Assembly (NCBI GenBank): GCA_938003835.1
Contig: CALKXJ010000013.1
Coordinates: 186,001-250,000 of the forward strand
DNA from: an uncultured Bryobacteraceae bacterium
Lineage (GTDB): Bacteria; Acidobacteriota; Terriglobia; Bryobacterales; Bryobacteraceae
Direction of reading: 5' to 3'
DNA: 64,000 bases
Position 1 is the stretch's first letter. Each line of letters opens with the position of its first letter. The translations under genes and the position numbers were made by a program. Shown here piece after piece: positions 35,914 to 45,383 of this stretch. Below the pieces are notes generated by a model. The model worked only from the letters and a program-made list of their open reading frames with translations. It ran no database searches and had not been told where the DNA came from.

Positions 35914-37002
35914 ATGCGACAGTTCCTGCTTCTCGTTGCCGCTCTCGCCGCGGCCGCGCCGCCCGAGACGGGCGTGGTGGCCCGCTCCGATGGCGCCGCG
36001 TTTCACCGCAACACCATCCCGCAAGTGGCTCGCCTGAGCGACGGACGCCTGCTGTGCGTCTTCGGAGTTTACGCCAAGGATTCCACGGACGGCCGCATCA
36101 TGGGGAGCTTTTCCACCGACGGCGGGCGCACCTGGTCGGCGCCGCGCCTGCTCATCGATGAGCCCGGCATGAACGACGGCGACCCCAATATCCTGGTGGA
36201 CGGCGACCAGGTCTTCGTCTACGCCACGCGCGTCAAGATCCCCAACACCATCGACAAGGCCTGGACCTTCATGGTGCACAGCCGGGACAGCGGCGCCACC
36301 TGGAGCCGGCCACAGGAGATCTTCATTCCGCGGCAGTACACACCCGGCAAACAGCACAACGCCATCAAGCTCTCCGACGGCACCTACGCCATGGGCATCT
36401 CCTGGGACCTGTGGGCCGAAAAAGGCATGGCGGCGCGCACCGAGGGCGAAATGGTGCTCTCGAGCGGTCTGCTCAAATCGCGCGACGGCATCAAATGGAC
36501 GCTCCACGGCAATCTGACGGCATTCATCGAGAAAGAGACGCCGGGGGCGACCAACGGCCTGGCGGAGCCTTCGATCGTCGAGCTCGCTCCAGGCGAGCTC
36601 CTCGTGATTCTCCGCTCCGGCGGCTCGCGCCACTGGGAGAGCCGGAGCACCGACTACGGCGCAACCTGGTCGGAGCCGAAGCCGAGCGCGCTCATCGGCC
36701 ACAACACGCCGACGGCCCTGTGGCGCCTGGAGGAAGCGCCCGGCGAGATCGTCGCCGTCTGGAACAACTCGCCCATCAACCGGTTTCCACTCACGGCCGC
36801 CTTGAGCGCCGACGGCGGCAGAACCTTCACCCGGCCGAAGATTCTGGCCAACCCAATCGGCTACCAGGTCTCCTATCCGGGCCTCACGCAGGCTTCTGAT
36901 CGCACCATCGTCGCTGTCTGGCAGCAGGCTCTTCCCGACGGCGGGCGCGACATCCGCTGGGCGCGCTTCACACGCGAGTGGCTGCTCGCGCCCGGCGAAT
37001 AA
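35914..37002 (+). CDS. Secreted sialidase-like (BNR repeat) exo-glycosidase
   Basis: 362 residues with a signal peptide (FLLLVAALAAAAP). The six-bladed propeller is marked by Asp-box (S/T-x-D-x-G-x-T-W) repeats: STDGGRTWS near 69, SRDSGATWS near 127, STDYGATWS near 247 and SADGGRTFT near 293. The arginine triad cannot be assigned with certainty by eye. Members act on sialic acids or other acidic sugars. Under operator 2. Its TAA is 2 nt before the next start, so it is co-transcribed with the deacylase gene. Confidence 0.85.
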   Translation: MRQFLLLVAALAAAAPPETGVVARSDGAAFHRNTIPQVARLSDGRLLCVFGVYAKDSTDGRIMGSFSTDGGRTWSAPRLLIDEPGMNDGDPNILVDGDQVFVYATRVKIPNTIDKAWTFMVHSRDSGATWSRPQEIFIPRQYTPGKQHNAIKLSDGTYAMGISWDLWAEKGMAARTEGEMVLSSGLLKSRDGIKWTLHGNLTAFIEKETPGATNGLAEPSIVELAPGELLVILRSGGSRHWESRSTDYGATWSEPKPSALIGHNTPTALWRLEEAPGEIVAVWNNSPINRFPLTAALSADGGRTFTRPKILANPIGYQVSYPGLTQASDRTIVAVWQQALPDGGRDIRWARFTREWLLAPGE

Positions 37003-37004
37003 GG

Positions 37005-37973
37005 ATGCGCCCGGAAGAGTTTCGCCCCGCCGAGCTCGCCCGCCGCGCCCGGCACGCGCTCACGCTCGAGTTCCGCGCGGGGGCTCAGGCGCTCGAGTTG
37101 CCCATCCTGGTGGTGCGGGGAGGCGGGCCGGGGCCCGTGCTGGTGGCGTCGGCCGGCGTGCACGGCGACGAGTACGAGGGCATGCGAGCGATCCTGGAGA
37201 CGGTGGCGGCGCTCGAGCCGGCCGATCTGCGGGGCGACCTCATCGCCGTGCCGGTAGTCAACGTAGCGGCCTTCCGCGGGCGCATGCGGCGCTCCCCGCT
37301 GGACGGCGCGGACCTGGCGCGCGTTTTCCCGGGGCGTCCCGACGGATCGCCGTCGGAGCTGCTGGCGTGGCACTTTGACCGGTTCGTGCTGGCCCGGGCG
37401 GACTTCTACGTGGACCTCCATAGCGGGGGCATCACCTGGGAGATGCCGCTGCTGGCCGGCTACGAGGCCTCCGATGACCGCGCACGCGCCGCCGCGCTCG
37501 CCTTCGGCGCGCCGGTCGTCTGGGCTCATCCGGAGATTCCGCCGGGGCGCACGGTCTCGGCGGCACGAGCCCGGGGCATTCCCTGGATCTATGCCGAGGC
37601 GCGAGGTGGCGGGCGCATTCATCCACAGGATCTGGCCGTTTACCGGCGAGGGCTGGTGAACCTCATGCGCCACCTCGGCATGCTCGCCGGCCCGCCGGAG
37701 GCCTCACCGCCCGAGGTCGAGCTCTACGGCGGCGGCGACACCGATGCGAGCCTGTGCTCGGGCGCCGAGGGGCTGCTGGTGGCCGAGGTCGGCCTGCTCG
37801 AGCAGGTCGAAGCGGGGCAGCGCCTCGGCCGGCTGGTGGATCTCCTCGGGCGCACGATCGAGGAGTACCGGACACTGCGGAGCGGCCGCGTCGTGCTGAT
37901 CCACGCCTGCCCGCAGGTCCGCGCGGGCGAGCCGGTCTTCCTGGTGACCGGCCCAGGGACGCCGCCCCGGTAA
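37005..37973 (+). CDS. Succinylglutamate desuccinylase/aspartoacylase family deacylase
   Basis: Zinc carboxypeptidase-fold amidase of 322 residues starting at the ATG at 37005, right after the sialidase stop and preceded by AAGG. Zinc ligands His53 and Glu56 in GVHGDEYEG and His139 in VDLHSGG are present. The C-terminal barrel-sandwich domain (AEGLLVAEVGLLEQVEAGQ) is typical of the family. It likely removes an N-acyl group; in this context an N-acylated sugar or amino-acid intermediate is a fair guess. Convergent with the GntR gene (13 bp apart). Confidence 0.85.
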   Translation: MRPEEFRPAELARRARHALTLEFRAGAQALELPILVVRGGGPGPVLVASAGVHGDEYEGMRAILETVAALEPADLRGDLIAVPVVNVAAFRGRMRRSPLDGADLARVFPGRPDGSPSELLAWHFDRFVLARADFYVDLHSGGITWEMPLLAGYEASDDRARAAALAFGAPVVWAHPEIPPGRTVSAARARGIPWIYAEARGGGRIHPQDLAVYRRGLVNLMRHLGMLAGPPEASPPEVELYGGGDTDASLCSGAEGLLVAEVGLLEQVEAGQRLGRLVDLLGRTIEEYRTLRSGRVVLIHACPQVRAGEPVFLVTGPGTPPR

Positions 37974-37986
37974 GCCGGCCGCGAGG

Positions 37987-38667
37987 CTATTCCCCTCCGA
38001 GCCGCCGCGAAGCGAACCGGTCCGGCTCGCTCCAGCGCAGGCGGATGTGGTCGAAGATGACGTCGTCGGCGCTGCGCTTGAGCTTGCCGGCCACGTAGTC
38101 GACCAGAGGCCGGTGTGAGTCGAGAATCATCCGCATCTTCTCGGCCTTCGGCTTGGTGAGCAGGGCATAGGCGAACAGCGGGGCGGTCAGGCCGGCGAGG
38201 GTCCTTTCGAGGTACTCATTGCCGCTGCCGGCCCAGATGGTGCGGTGGAATTCGAGATCGAGCTGCGTGGCCTCTACCGCCGGGCTGCCGCTCGCGCGCT
38301 CCATCCGGTCGGCGAGCTGCTGCAAGCGCCGGAGGATCTGCGGCGTCGCCCGCGCGCGGCACAGCCGCAGCGCTTCGGCCTCCAGCACCAGCCGCAGGCT
38401 GTTGATCTTCTGCACCTCCTCTTCGTCCAGGCTGACGACGAACATGCCGCGGCGCGGCCGGTTCACCACCAAGCCGCGCTCTTCGAGTTGCTGCAAGGCC
38501 TCGCGGATCGGCGCCCGGCTCACCTGCCACTGGCGCGCCAGCGCGCTTTCGTTCAACCGGTCGCCCGGCTTGAGCTTGCCGGTGAGGATCGCCTCGGTGA
38601 GCAGGGTGGCGATGTCCTCGCGCAGAGTGGTCGGCTTGAGATCGGCTACCAGGCTCTCGATTGGCAT
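37987..38667 (-). CDS. GntR family transcriptional regulator (FadR/FCD subfamily)
   Basis: 226 residues. N-terminal winged helix (TLREDIATLLTEAILTGKLK, SALARQWQVSRAPIREALQQ, GLVVNRPRRGMFVV), then an all-helical FCD effector domain (about 85-215) with metal/ligand residues in LDLEFHRTIW and the late His in LDSHRPLVDY. It is the last gene of the minus-strand block that includes symporter, receptor and sialidase, 3 bp after the sialidase stop. It is the only local regulator of this class, so it is the natural binder of the four CTGTCGACAG-type operators. The effector is probably an acid intermediate. Confidence 0.92.
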   Translation of the reverse strand: MPIESLVADLKPTTLREDIATLLTEAILTGKLKPGDRLNESALARQWQVSRAPIREALQQLEERGLVVNRPRRGMFVVSLDEEEVQKINSLRLVLEAEALRLCRARATPQILRRLQQLADRMERASGSPAVEATQLDLEFHRTIWAGSGNEYLERTLAGLTAPLFAYALLTKPKAEKMRMILDSHRPLVDYVAGKLKRSADDVIFDHIRLRWSEPDRFASRRLGGE

Positions 38668-38670
38668 ACC

Positions 38671-39786
38671 TCACCCATAAAGAGACGCGACTGGAACGCG
38701 CACCATGCTGATGCGGATCAGTCGCGCCGGAACCTTGTCGGCCGCCAGGTAAGCCAGGAGCACGTGGTCTCCGGCAAATTCGATTGCGGTGTAGCAGTAG
38801 AAGCCGCCGGGCGAATCCTCGAGATTCCGGCGCCGGATCCAGCTCCGGCCTTCGTCCTCGGAAATCGCCAGGGTGAGCGGCGTGCGCGATCCTTTGCGGC
38901 GGGCCTCCGCGGTTGCGCCGCTGTGGTCGTTCCAGACGGCCAGGAGGTGCCCCGTCCGGGGAATGCGTTCGATCGAGGCGGGCGAAGTGGGCGAAAGCAA
39001 CGGCGATGGCCCGGCGCTGCTCCAGTGCTCGCCCCCATCGTCGGAATAGGCCACGTACTGGCTGCCGAGGTCGGTCCGGCAGAACATCATCAGGCGGCCG
39101 TCCTTGAGTTCGACGATGCCCGGCTCCTGCAAGCCCGCCTTGCTGTCCTTGTCCGGGCACTCGATCGTGTCGCGGCTGCGGCGCCAGGTGCGCCCGCCGT
39201 CGTCGGAGAGGTAGCACATGGCGACGCCCCGATAGGTGAACTTGCCTGCCGAGGTGTGGAGCGCCACCGGCAGGATGATGCGCCCGCCGGCGAGCTGGAC
39301 GGCGCGGTCGTTGTTCATGACAAAGTATCCGGCGTCGGGCGTGCAAGGCACCGGCTCGCTCCAGGTGCGCGCCTCATCGGAAGAGAACCGCCCCAGCACC
39401 TGACAGTCCACGAGCGAGTTCTTGCGCAGATAGAACAGCCCGATGCGCCGGTCGGCCAGGCGCAGGAAGGAGACGCTCATGACGTTCTGCGCGCCCTCGC
39501 CCGCGACAAGCGTTTCGTCCTTTGCGCTCCAACTCCTGCCGCCGTCGCTCGAGGAGCGGGATTCGATCGTCGCGGGCGCGTGGTCTTCGCCGTCGCCGCC
39601 GAAGCGCGTGTAGGCGAACAGGAGGCGGCCGTCGCGCAGCCGGATGAAATCGCCTTCCGAATTCCGGGGATTGCCGGGACCGGGCGCGAGATCGAGGACG
39701 ACTTCGGGCTTCGCTGCGGAGGCGGCCCGGCGCCGGGCCGCGCCGGCCGCCAGCAGGGACATCAGGTGCCGTCGGGTCATCGCCAT
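38671..39786 (-). CDS. Tat-exported sialidase-like (BNR repeat) protein
   Basis: 371 residues from the ATG at 39786, which overlaps the TAA of the receptor gene (TAATG); the ATG at 39780 is an alternative. The N-terminus MTRRHLMSLLAAGAARRR resembles a Tat signal. Propeller Asp boxes: SSDGGRSWS near 80, SSDEARTWS near 135, SDDGGRTWR near 195, SDDGGEHWS near 245, SEDEGRSWI near 310. Opening IRLRDGRLLFAYTRF is typical of exo-sialidase-like proteins in this phylum. It differs from the copy at 35914, so the two may attack different linkages. Confidence 0.86.
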   Translation of the reverse strand: MAMTRRHLMSLLAAGAARRRAASAAKPEVVLDLAPGPGNPRNSEGDFIRLRDGRLLFAYTRFGGDGEDHAPATIESRSSSDGGRSWSAKDETLVAGEGAQNVMSVSFLRLADRRIGLFYLRKNSLVDCQVLGRFSSDEARTWSEPVPCTPDAGYFVMNNDRAVQLAGGRIILPVALHTSAGKFTYRGVAMCYLSDDGGRTWRRSRDTIECPDKDSKAGLQEPGIVELKDGRLMMFCRTDLGSQYVAYSDDGGEHWSSAGPSPLLSPTSPASIERIPRTGHLLAVWNDHSGATAEARRKGSRTPLTLAISEDEGRSWIRRRNLEDSPGGFYCYTAIEFAGDHVLLAYLAADKVPARLIRISMVRVPVASLYG

Positions 39787-42700
39787 TAGAAAGCGTAACG
39801 CAGCACGAACTGCATGATGCGCGGTGCGCGCGTGCTCGAGATGACGCCGAACTGCGCCGGCGCCTCCAGGTTCACCCCCGCCTGCCCCCACTGCGTGTGA
39901 TTAAAGGCATTGAAAGCCTCCCAGCGCAGTTCGAGCGTGTGGCCCTCGCGGATCTGGGTGTCCTTGAAAAGTTGCAGGTCGAAGTTGTTGACTCCGGCGC
40001 TCACCAGAATGTTGCGGCCCGCGTTGCCCACCCGCCGATCGGCGCCGCCGGCGGCGAGCAGGCGGAAGGCGTTGACGTCATAGAAACGCTCGATGGTGCG
40101 CTGGGATTTCGGCAGGTTCCCGTCGCCGACGCGGTCCGGCCGCGCCGTGCAGGCGGCGGCGCAAATTCCGGTCCGTGACAGCGCCATCGAGGGCGATTGC
40201 GGCAGTCCGGTCTGGAAGAAGGTCATGCCGCGGACGCCCCAGCCGCTGATGAGCTTGTCGGCGGCGCCGGTGACGCCTCCGAGCAGCGCGCGATTCCGCC
40301 CGATCGGCAACCGGTATTCATAGGCCGCCGAAAAGCGGTGCGGGGCGTTGAAATCCGAAGCTCCCTTGGCCGTGTTGCGGTTGAGGGGGTCGGTCCACTG
40401 CGGGATCTGGTTCAGTGTCGAGGCCAAATCGAGCGACTTCGACCAGGTGTAGGCGATCAGGTAGGACAGCCCATGCGTCATCCGCTGCTCGAGCTTGACG
40501 CCGAGGCCGTGGAACCAGCTCCGCCCCCAAGCGTCGATCGCCTGGATCCGGGCGAACATCGGATAGGGCAGCAGCGCCTGGACGTTGCCTGGGCCGGGCG
40601 CCCGAAAGTTGATGTTGTCAAAGACGAGGAGATTGACGCCGCCGGCGCCCTGATAGAGCGCCTCGAAGACGAGCGTGCGGCTGAGCTGCTGTTGGACGCC
40701 GAAGTTCCACTGCTGAATCTTGCCGTACGGGAACTGGCGCGAAAGGAACGGGAACAGCGTCAGCGGGGCGTTGCGCAGCGTCTCCTCGGCGGCCGTGGCT
40801 CCCTCGGGGTTCCACGACAGGTTCGGCGTGCGCGGGTCGGCCGTCCAGATGGGCCGGAGCGTGTTCGGCGCAAAATCGTTCGAGGAGGCCGTCGAGGGCA
40901 TCTGCGGGGCGTCGAAGTAGATGCCGTAGCCGCCGCGCAGCACGGTCCGCGAGAACAGGTTGTAGGCGAAACCGATGCGCGGCTGGAAGTTGTTCAGGTC
41001 GGCGTCGTAGGGGCGGTCCTTGTCGATGTAGCGGATCTTGACGTCCGGCCGGATGCGGGTATAGAAATCCTTGATCGCGGCGATGTTCGTGGCCTTGTTG
41101 GAGACCAGCATCTCGCCGGTCCTGACGTCGAAGCCGAGCCCGGCGTTGTCGGCCTGCCTGAGCGCGCTCTCGGCCTCCCAGCGCAGTCCGAGGTTCAACG
41201 TCAGCCGGCTGGTGAGCTTCCAGTCGTCCTGGAAGTAGAGGGCGCCGTAGTTCAGGCGGGAATTCCACAGCGTGGCGCGCGCGGTTTTGCTGACGGTCGA
41301 GGCAAAGCCGAGCAGATAGTCGGCGAGGTTGTCGTTCGTGTAGCGGTTGGCGAAGCTGAAGCTGCCGTTACCGCCGGTGTAGAACATCCAAGTGCGGATG
41401 TTCCGCAGTTCCCCGCCGAATTTGACGGTGTGGCGGCCGCGATTCCACAGCAGGCCGCTGAGCACCTGATACTGATTCATCGTGCGGTAGTTCGGCGTCA
41501 CTTCACTCGGGAAAAGATAACCGGAGACGCCGACGCTCGGCGCCGCCCAGAAAAGCGGGTCGCTCGCCGCCATCGTGTTGGTGATGCCGAGCGGCGTGAT
41601 CATGTCCTTCCGGAATGAGTTCAGCGTACCCAGCCGATTGCGGTAGCGCGTGAATCCGAGCGTCAGGCTGTTGACCAGGCTCGGAGTGAGGACGCGGTTC
41701 CAGTGAAGGCTGGCGCTCTGCGCGCGGAGGCGGAAGTCGCGCCCTCCGGAGTTGGCCGGCGGCGGCAGCGTCGGGGGCGTGCGCAACCGCTCCTCGTTGA
41801 ACAGGTAGCGGCCGTAGAGCGTGTCGCGCGTGCCCAGGTTGTAGTCCAGGCGGCCCACTGCGTAGTCGCGCTCGGTGCGGCCCGAGGGGACGTTGTTGAA
41901 GATGAAATTCCGCGGGGGATCCTGGGGGTTGTTCGGCAGCGGCAGCAGCTCGATGACGCCGGCCGAGATCCGGTCAAAGCGGCTGCGGGGGATGGTGTTG
42001 TTCGGGAAGGGAACGCGGTTGGCGAGCGGATCGACGATGGCGGTCGAAAGCACGCCCTGGCGCTCGGCCTCGGTCGGCACGCGGCCCACCGGGGGATTGC
42101 CGGTCGCCGCCTCGCGGAAGCCCTCATAGTTGCCGAAAAACAGGAGCTTGTCGCGCACGATCGGGCCGCCGAGCGCGCCGCCGAACTGGTTGCGCTTGAG
42201 CGGATTGACCCGGTTGGCGAAGAACGGCCTGGCGTCGAACTTGTCATTGCGCAGGAACTCGTAGAGCGAGCCGTGAAATTGGTTCGTGCCGCTCCGGGTG
42301 GCGACGTTGATGATGACGCCGCCGCCGCGGCCGAACTCGGCCGGCGCCAGGCCGGTCTGCACGCGGAATTCGCTGATCGCCTCCACTGAGGCGCCGACGG
42401 CGAAGCTGTTGCGGCCGCTCTCGCGATTGTCGACGCCGTCGATCTGGTAGTTGTTCTGCTCCGGGCGCTGGCCGGCGGCCGCGGGCATGGGCGATTCACG
42501 GTTGATCTCCGTGGAGCGGAAGTCGTTGGTGGCGGGGATAGCCATCGGCGCCAGGAAGGTGAGCTGGAGGAACTGGCGCGCACTGAGCGGCAGGCTCACC
42601 ACCTGTTCGCCCTTGATCACTTCGCCGGCCTGCGAGGTCTCGGTTTCGAGCAGCGGCGCGCGTGTCTCGACCGTGATCATGTCGGTGACCGAGCCGAGCT

Positions 42701-43031
42701 CGAGCGTGAAGTCGACGGAACGCACTTGCAAGATCTCGATCCTCACGCCGGTCTGGGTCTGCGTCTTAAAACCCTCCTTTTCGACCGTCACCGAGTAGGT
42801 CCCGGCGGGGAGCAGGGAGACGCGGTAGAGCCCTTCGCCCGAACTTTCGGTGGAGCGCATCAGGCCGGTGGCTTCGTTGCGGGCGGTGATGAGAGCGCCG
42901 GCGACGACGGCGCCCGAGGGGTCGCGGACGGTGCCGGTGATGGCGCCCGTCGTGTTCTGGGCGGGCGCCGGAAGCGAGGCGAGGAAGGCCCACAGGGCCC
43001 TGGCCAACCAGGGAAGGCGGCGGTGCGACAT
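39786..43031 (-). CDS. TonB-dependent outer membrane receptor, Oar-like
   Basis: 1081 residues starting at the ATG at 43031 after a GGAGG site; the frame continues open upstream but that part is antisense to the symporter gene. Signal peptide ending in PAPAQ. A carboxypeptidase-regulatory-like Ig domain (GAITGTVRDPSGAVVAGA, LLPAGTYSVTVEKEGF) occupies about 28-115. The plug includes QIDGVDNRESGRNSF and EFGRGGGVIINVATRSGTNQ. A 22-strand barrel fills the rest and ends in an aromatic residue (FVLRYAF). Imports large substrates through the outer membrane using TonB (a tonB gene is at 54887). Operator 4 and a -10-like CAAAAT lie just upstream. Confidence 0.93.
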   Translation of the reverse strand: MSHRRLPWLARALWAFLASLPAPAQNTTGAITGTVRDPSGAVVAGALITARNEATGLMRSTESSGEGLYRVSLLPAGTYSVTVEKEGFKTQTQTGVRIEILQVRSVDFTLELGSVTDMITVETRAPLLETETSQAGEVIKGEQVVSLPLSARQFLQLTFLAPMAIPATNDFRSTEINRESPMPAAAGQRPEQNNYQIDGVDNRESGRNSFAVGASVEAISEFRVQTGLAPAEFGRGGGVIINVATRSGTNQFHGSLYEFLRNDKFDARPFFANRVNPLKRNQFGGALGGPIVRDKLLFFGNYEGFREAATGNPPVGRVPTEAERQGVLSTAIVDPLANRVPFPNNTIPRSRFDRISAGVIELLPLPNNPQDPPRNFIFNNVPSGRTERDYAVGRLDYNLGTRDTLYGRYLFNEERLRTPPTLPPPANSGGRDFRLRAQSASLHWNRVLTPSLVNSLTLGFTRYRNRLGTLNSFRKDMITPLGITNTMAASDPLFWAAPSVGVSGYLFPSEVTPNYRTMNQYQVLSGLLWNRGRHTVKFGGELRNIRTWMFYTGGNGSFSFANRYTNDNLADYLLGFASTVSKTARATLWNSRLNYGALYFQDDWKLTSRLTLNLGLRWEAESALRQADNAGLGFDVRTGEMLVSNKATNIAAIKDFYTRIRPDVKIRYIDKDRPYDADLNNFQPRIGFAYNLFSRTVLRGGYGIYFDAPQMPSTASSNDFAPNTLRPIWTADPRTPNLSWNPEGATAAEETLRNAPLTLFPFLSRQFPYGKIQQWNFGVQQQLSRTLVFEALYQGAGGVNLLVFDNINFRAPGPGNVQALLPYPMFARIQAIDAWGRSWFHGLGVKLEQRMTHGLSYLIAYTWSKSLDLASTLNQIPQWTDPLNRNTAKGASDFNAPHRFSAAYEYRLPIGRNRALLGGVTGAADKLISGWGVRGMTFFQTGLPQSPSMALSRTGICAAACTARPDRVGDGNLPKSQRTIERFYDVNAFRLLAAGGADRRVGNAGRNILVSAGVNNFDLQLFKDTQIREGHTLELRWEAFNAFNHTQWGQAGVNLEAPAQFGVISSTRAPRIMQFVLRYAF

Positions 43032-43057
43032 CGCAAGACCTCCGTTTTGGGATGGCC

Positions 43058-44566
43058 CTATTTTGTCACACCGTCGACAGATTTGCAATGGCGCGCCGCC
43101 CCCAGCACCGCCGCCGTCGCCAGGCCCGCCGCGAACCCGCCCGGCACCAGCCAGGTGAACGAGATCGGCTGCTCGAGCCCCAGCCAGCCCGAGCCAAAGG
43201 CCACCAGCACTCCCCAAGACGTCCCCACCAGGAAGCCCGCCGTGGCCGCTACGGCCCCCACCCCGGGCAGCAGCATCCCGGCGAAGAACAGCACCGCCAG
43301 CGGGCCGACGAAGATGTGATTGAGCCGCTGGCTGAGATCGATCAGGTTCCAATCCGTCCGCTGAACGGCCCAGGCGGTCAACAGGGCCAGACCCACGGCC
43401 CCCGCCCCCGCCACGGCCGAGACGGCCTTGGCGAAGAGGAGCGCGCCTCGCTCGTCGCCTGGCTTCCGCCACCGGCCGGCAAGGTCCTGCGAGACCACCG
43501 CGGCAACGGAATTGATCCCCGAGCTCAGGCTCGACATCGCGGCCGCCAGCAGCGCCGCCAGGAGCAGCCCGCTGACGCCCGCGGGCAGCTCTTCGAGGAT
43601 GAATTGTGGCATCAGGCTGTCGGCCCGCGGGGCGACCGCGCGCTGGAAGTCGGCAAGTCTCAGGCCCGAGGCCTGGTAATAGAAGGCGAACAGCGCCAGC
43701 CCGCAGAAAGCGAGCAGCCCCACCACCGTCAGGTTCAGGCCCAGGTAAGCCCAGGCGGTACGGCGGGCCGCCCGGAGCGAGGGCGTGGCGAGATAGCGCT
43801 GCACCGCCACCTGATCCGAGCCTTGCGTGCATGCGCTCCAGAAGAACTGCGACAGGATGGCGCCGACGACGGTGAGACGCACGGTCAGGTCGAGGCTGAA
43901 GAACTGGATTTCCGTCCGGCCCGCGCTCGAGAACAGCTCCCACCAGCCCGCCGGGCTCAGGCCGGTGCGCATCCAGACCGAGACCGGGATGGCGATGGCG
44001 CCGCCGGCCAGCACCCAAAGCTGGATGTTGTCGGTCCAGATCACCGTGCGCAGCCCACCGACGGCGGCATAGAAGGTAGTGAGCAACCCGGTGACGGCGA
44101 TCGTGGCGTTAAGGTCCCAGCCGGTCATCTCCGCCACGGCGATGCTGCAACTGTAGACCACCAGCGCCATCCAGATGAGCGTGCGCAGGGTGAAGACGCC
44201 GGCGGCGAGCCGGCGCAGCGCGGCGTGGTAGCGCCGCTCCAGATACTCGTACATGCTGGTGATGCCGAGCGACATCAGCTTCGGCAGCAGGATTCGCGTC
44301 AGCACGGGAATGGCGAGCGGCAGGCCCAGCAGCCCGGTGAAGTAGGCCACCCCGTAACGGATCATCTCGCCAGGCACGGAAAGAAAGGTGAGCGTCGAGA
44401 TGAGCGTCGCCACGACGCTTCCTGCCGCGAGCAGCCAGTGGACGCTCCGGCCGCCGAGCAGGTACTCCTCGCGCGAGACCTGGCGCCGGGAAAAGTACAC
44501 GCCGATCAAAGACAAGGAGGCCAGGTAGGCGATGATGACGGCGATGTCGAGCCCTGCCAGGCGCAC
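43058..44566 (-). CDS. Sodium:solute symporter (SSS family)
   Basis: Inner-membrane Na+-coupled transporter of 502 residues with about 13 hydrophobic helices. Family motifs: SREEYLLGGRSVHWLLAAGS near 31, STLTFLSVPGEM near 57, SMYEYLERRYH near 103, and the Na+-site helix LLAALLAAAMSSLSSGINS near 337. Several SSS members carry sialic acid or sugar acids, in line with the neighbouring sialidases. GTG start 12 nt downstream of the aldolase stop. Operator 4 lies within its last codons. It is the inner-membrane step of the local uptake system. Confidence 0.9.
   Translation of the reverse strand: MRLAGLDIAVIIAYLASLSLIGVYFSRRQVSREEYLLGGRSVHWLLAAGSVVATLISTLTFLSVPGEMIRYGVAYFTGLLGLPLAIPVLTRILLPKLMSLGITSMYEYLERRYHAALRRLAAGVFTLRTLIWMALVVYSCSIAVAEMTGWDLNATIAVTGLLTTFYAAVGGLRTVIWTDNIQLWVLAGGAIAIPVSVWMRTGLSPAGWWELFSSAGRTEIQFFSLDLTVRLTVVGAILSQFFWSACTQGSDQVAVQRYLATPSLRAARRTAWAYLGLNLTVVGLLAFCGLALFAFYYQASGLRLADFQRAVAPRADSLMPQFILEELPAGVSGLLLAALLAAAMSSLSSGINSVAAVVSQDLAGRWRKPGDERGALLFAKAVSAVAGAGAVGLALLTAWAVQRTDWNLIDLSQRLNHIFVGPLAVLFFAGMLLPGVGAVAATAGFLVGTSWGVLVAFGSGWLGLEQPISFTWLVPGGFAAGLATAAVLGAARHCKSVDGVTK
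43071..43080. promoter_or_regulatory. Operator site 4 (CCGTCGACAG), probable GntR binding site
   Basis: One mismatch from CTGTCGACAG; reads CTGTCGACGG on the coding (minus) strand. A -10-like CAAAAT (43060-43065) follows 5 bp downstream, the same geometry as sites 1 and 2. It could drive the receptor gene separately from inside the end of the symporter gene. Confidence 0.5.
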
Positions 44567-44578
44567 CGGCGAAGCATC

Positions 44579-45358
44579 CTAGGCGAGTTCGAGCCCGGCC
44601 AGATCGGCATAGAGGCGGCGGTAGCCTTCCACCAGCAGGACGTGGTCGCTGCCGTAAGCCAGCAGGCGCGCTCCGAGATCGAGGTAACGCCTGGCCGATT
44701 CCGCCGAGTCGACGGGCAATCCCCACCACTTGCCGGCGCGGGCGGCGGCCTCACCTACGCGCCGGATGGCGCTCTCGAGTTCCGGGTGGCGCCACTCGAA
44801 CGGCACGCCGAGGCTGAGCGAGAGGTCGGCCGGACCGACGAAGAGAATGTCGAAGCCCTCGACGGCGGCGATCTCCTCGATCGAGTCGACGGCGGCGCGA
44901 TCTTCAATCTGAAAAGCGAGGAAGACCTCGCGATTGGCGTGCTCGAGGTGCGCGCGCGGATCGGCGAGCATGTAGTCGGCATCGGCGCCCGCCCCGTCGA
45001 AGCCGCGCGCGCCGAGCGGCGGAAACCGGCACCAGTCCACCCACCGGCGCGCCTCGGCGGCGCTGCGCACATGCGGCACCATCAGGCCGTTGGCGCCGAT
45101 CTCGAGCATGCGCATCGGCATGCCGTAGTCGGACTTGCGCACCCGGACCATCAGATCGCAGCCCGAGGCGCGGCAGGCCACCGCCATCGCCTCGGCGCTC
45201 GCCTCCGGCGCGGTGCGATGTTCGAGGTCATACCAAACGCCGTCGAAGCCGAGGCGTCCGACGAGTTCGGCCAGCCAGGGATCGCGGACGCGGCAGATCG
45301 AGGTGAGCAGGGCGAAGCCGCCGCCGCGCAGTCGCTGAAGCACTCTGCTCGGAACCAT
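44579..45358 (-). CDS. HpcH/HpaI-type class II aldolase
   Basis: Metal-dependent aldolase of 259 residues releasing pyruvate from 2-keto-3-deoxy acids. Motifs: FDGVWYDLEH near 38 (catalytic His region), LMVRVRKSD near 69 (substrate Arg), GANGLMVPHV near 88, EDRAAVDSIEEIAAVEG near 151 (metal Glu), and FVGPADLSLSLG near 172. Shine-Dalgarno GGGAGG before the ATG. With the DapA-family gene this makes two aldolases in one regulon, suggesting either two substrates or sequential cleavages. Lies between the MBL and symporter genes. Confidence 0.9.
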   Translation of the reverse strand: MVPSRVLQRLRGGGFALLTSICRVRDPWLAELVGRLGFDGVWYDLEHRTAPEASAEAMAVACRASGCDLMVRVRKSDYGMPMRMLEIGANGLMVPHVRSAAEARRWVDWCRFPPLGARGFDGAGADADYMLADPRAHLEHANREVFLAFQIEDRAAVDSIEEIAAVEGFDILFVGPADLSLSLGVPFEWRHPELESAIRRVGEAAARAGKWWGLPVDSAESARRYLDLGARLLAYGSDHVLLVEGYRRLYADLAGLELA

Positions 45359-45383
45359 CGCTTTTGTTCTTCCTCCCGTCGGT

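Noticed and set aside
43032-44018. Upstream extension of the TonB receptor frame
   Set aside because: Covers the symporter gene in another frame; the signal peptide and GGAGG place the start at 43031.
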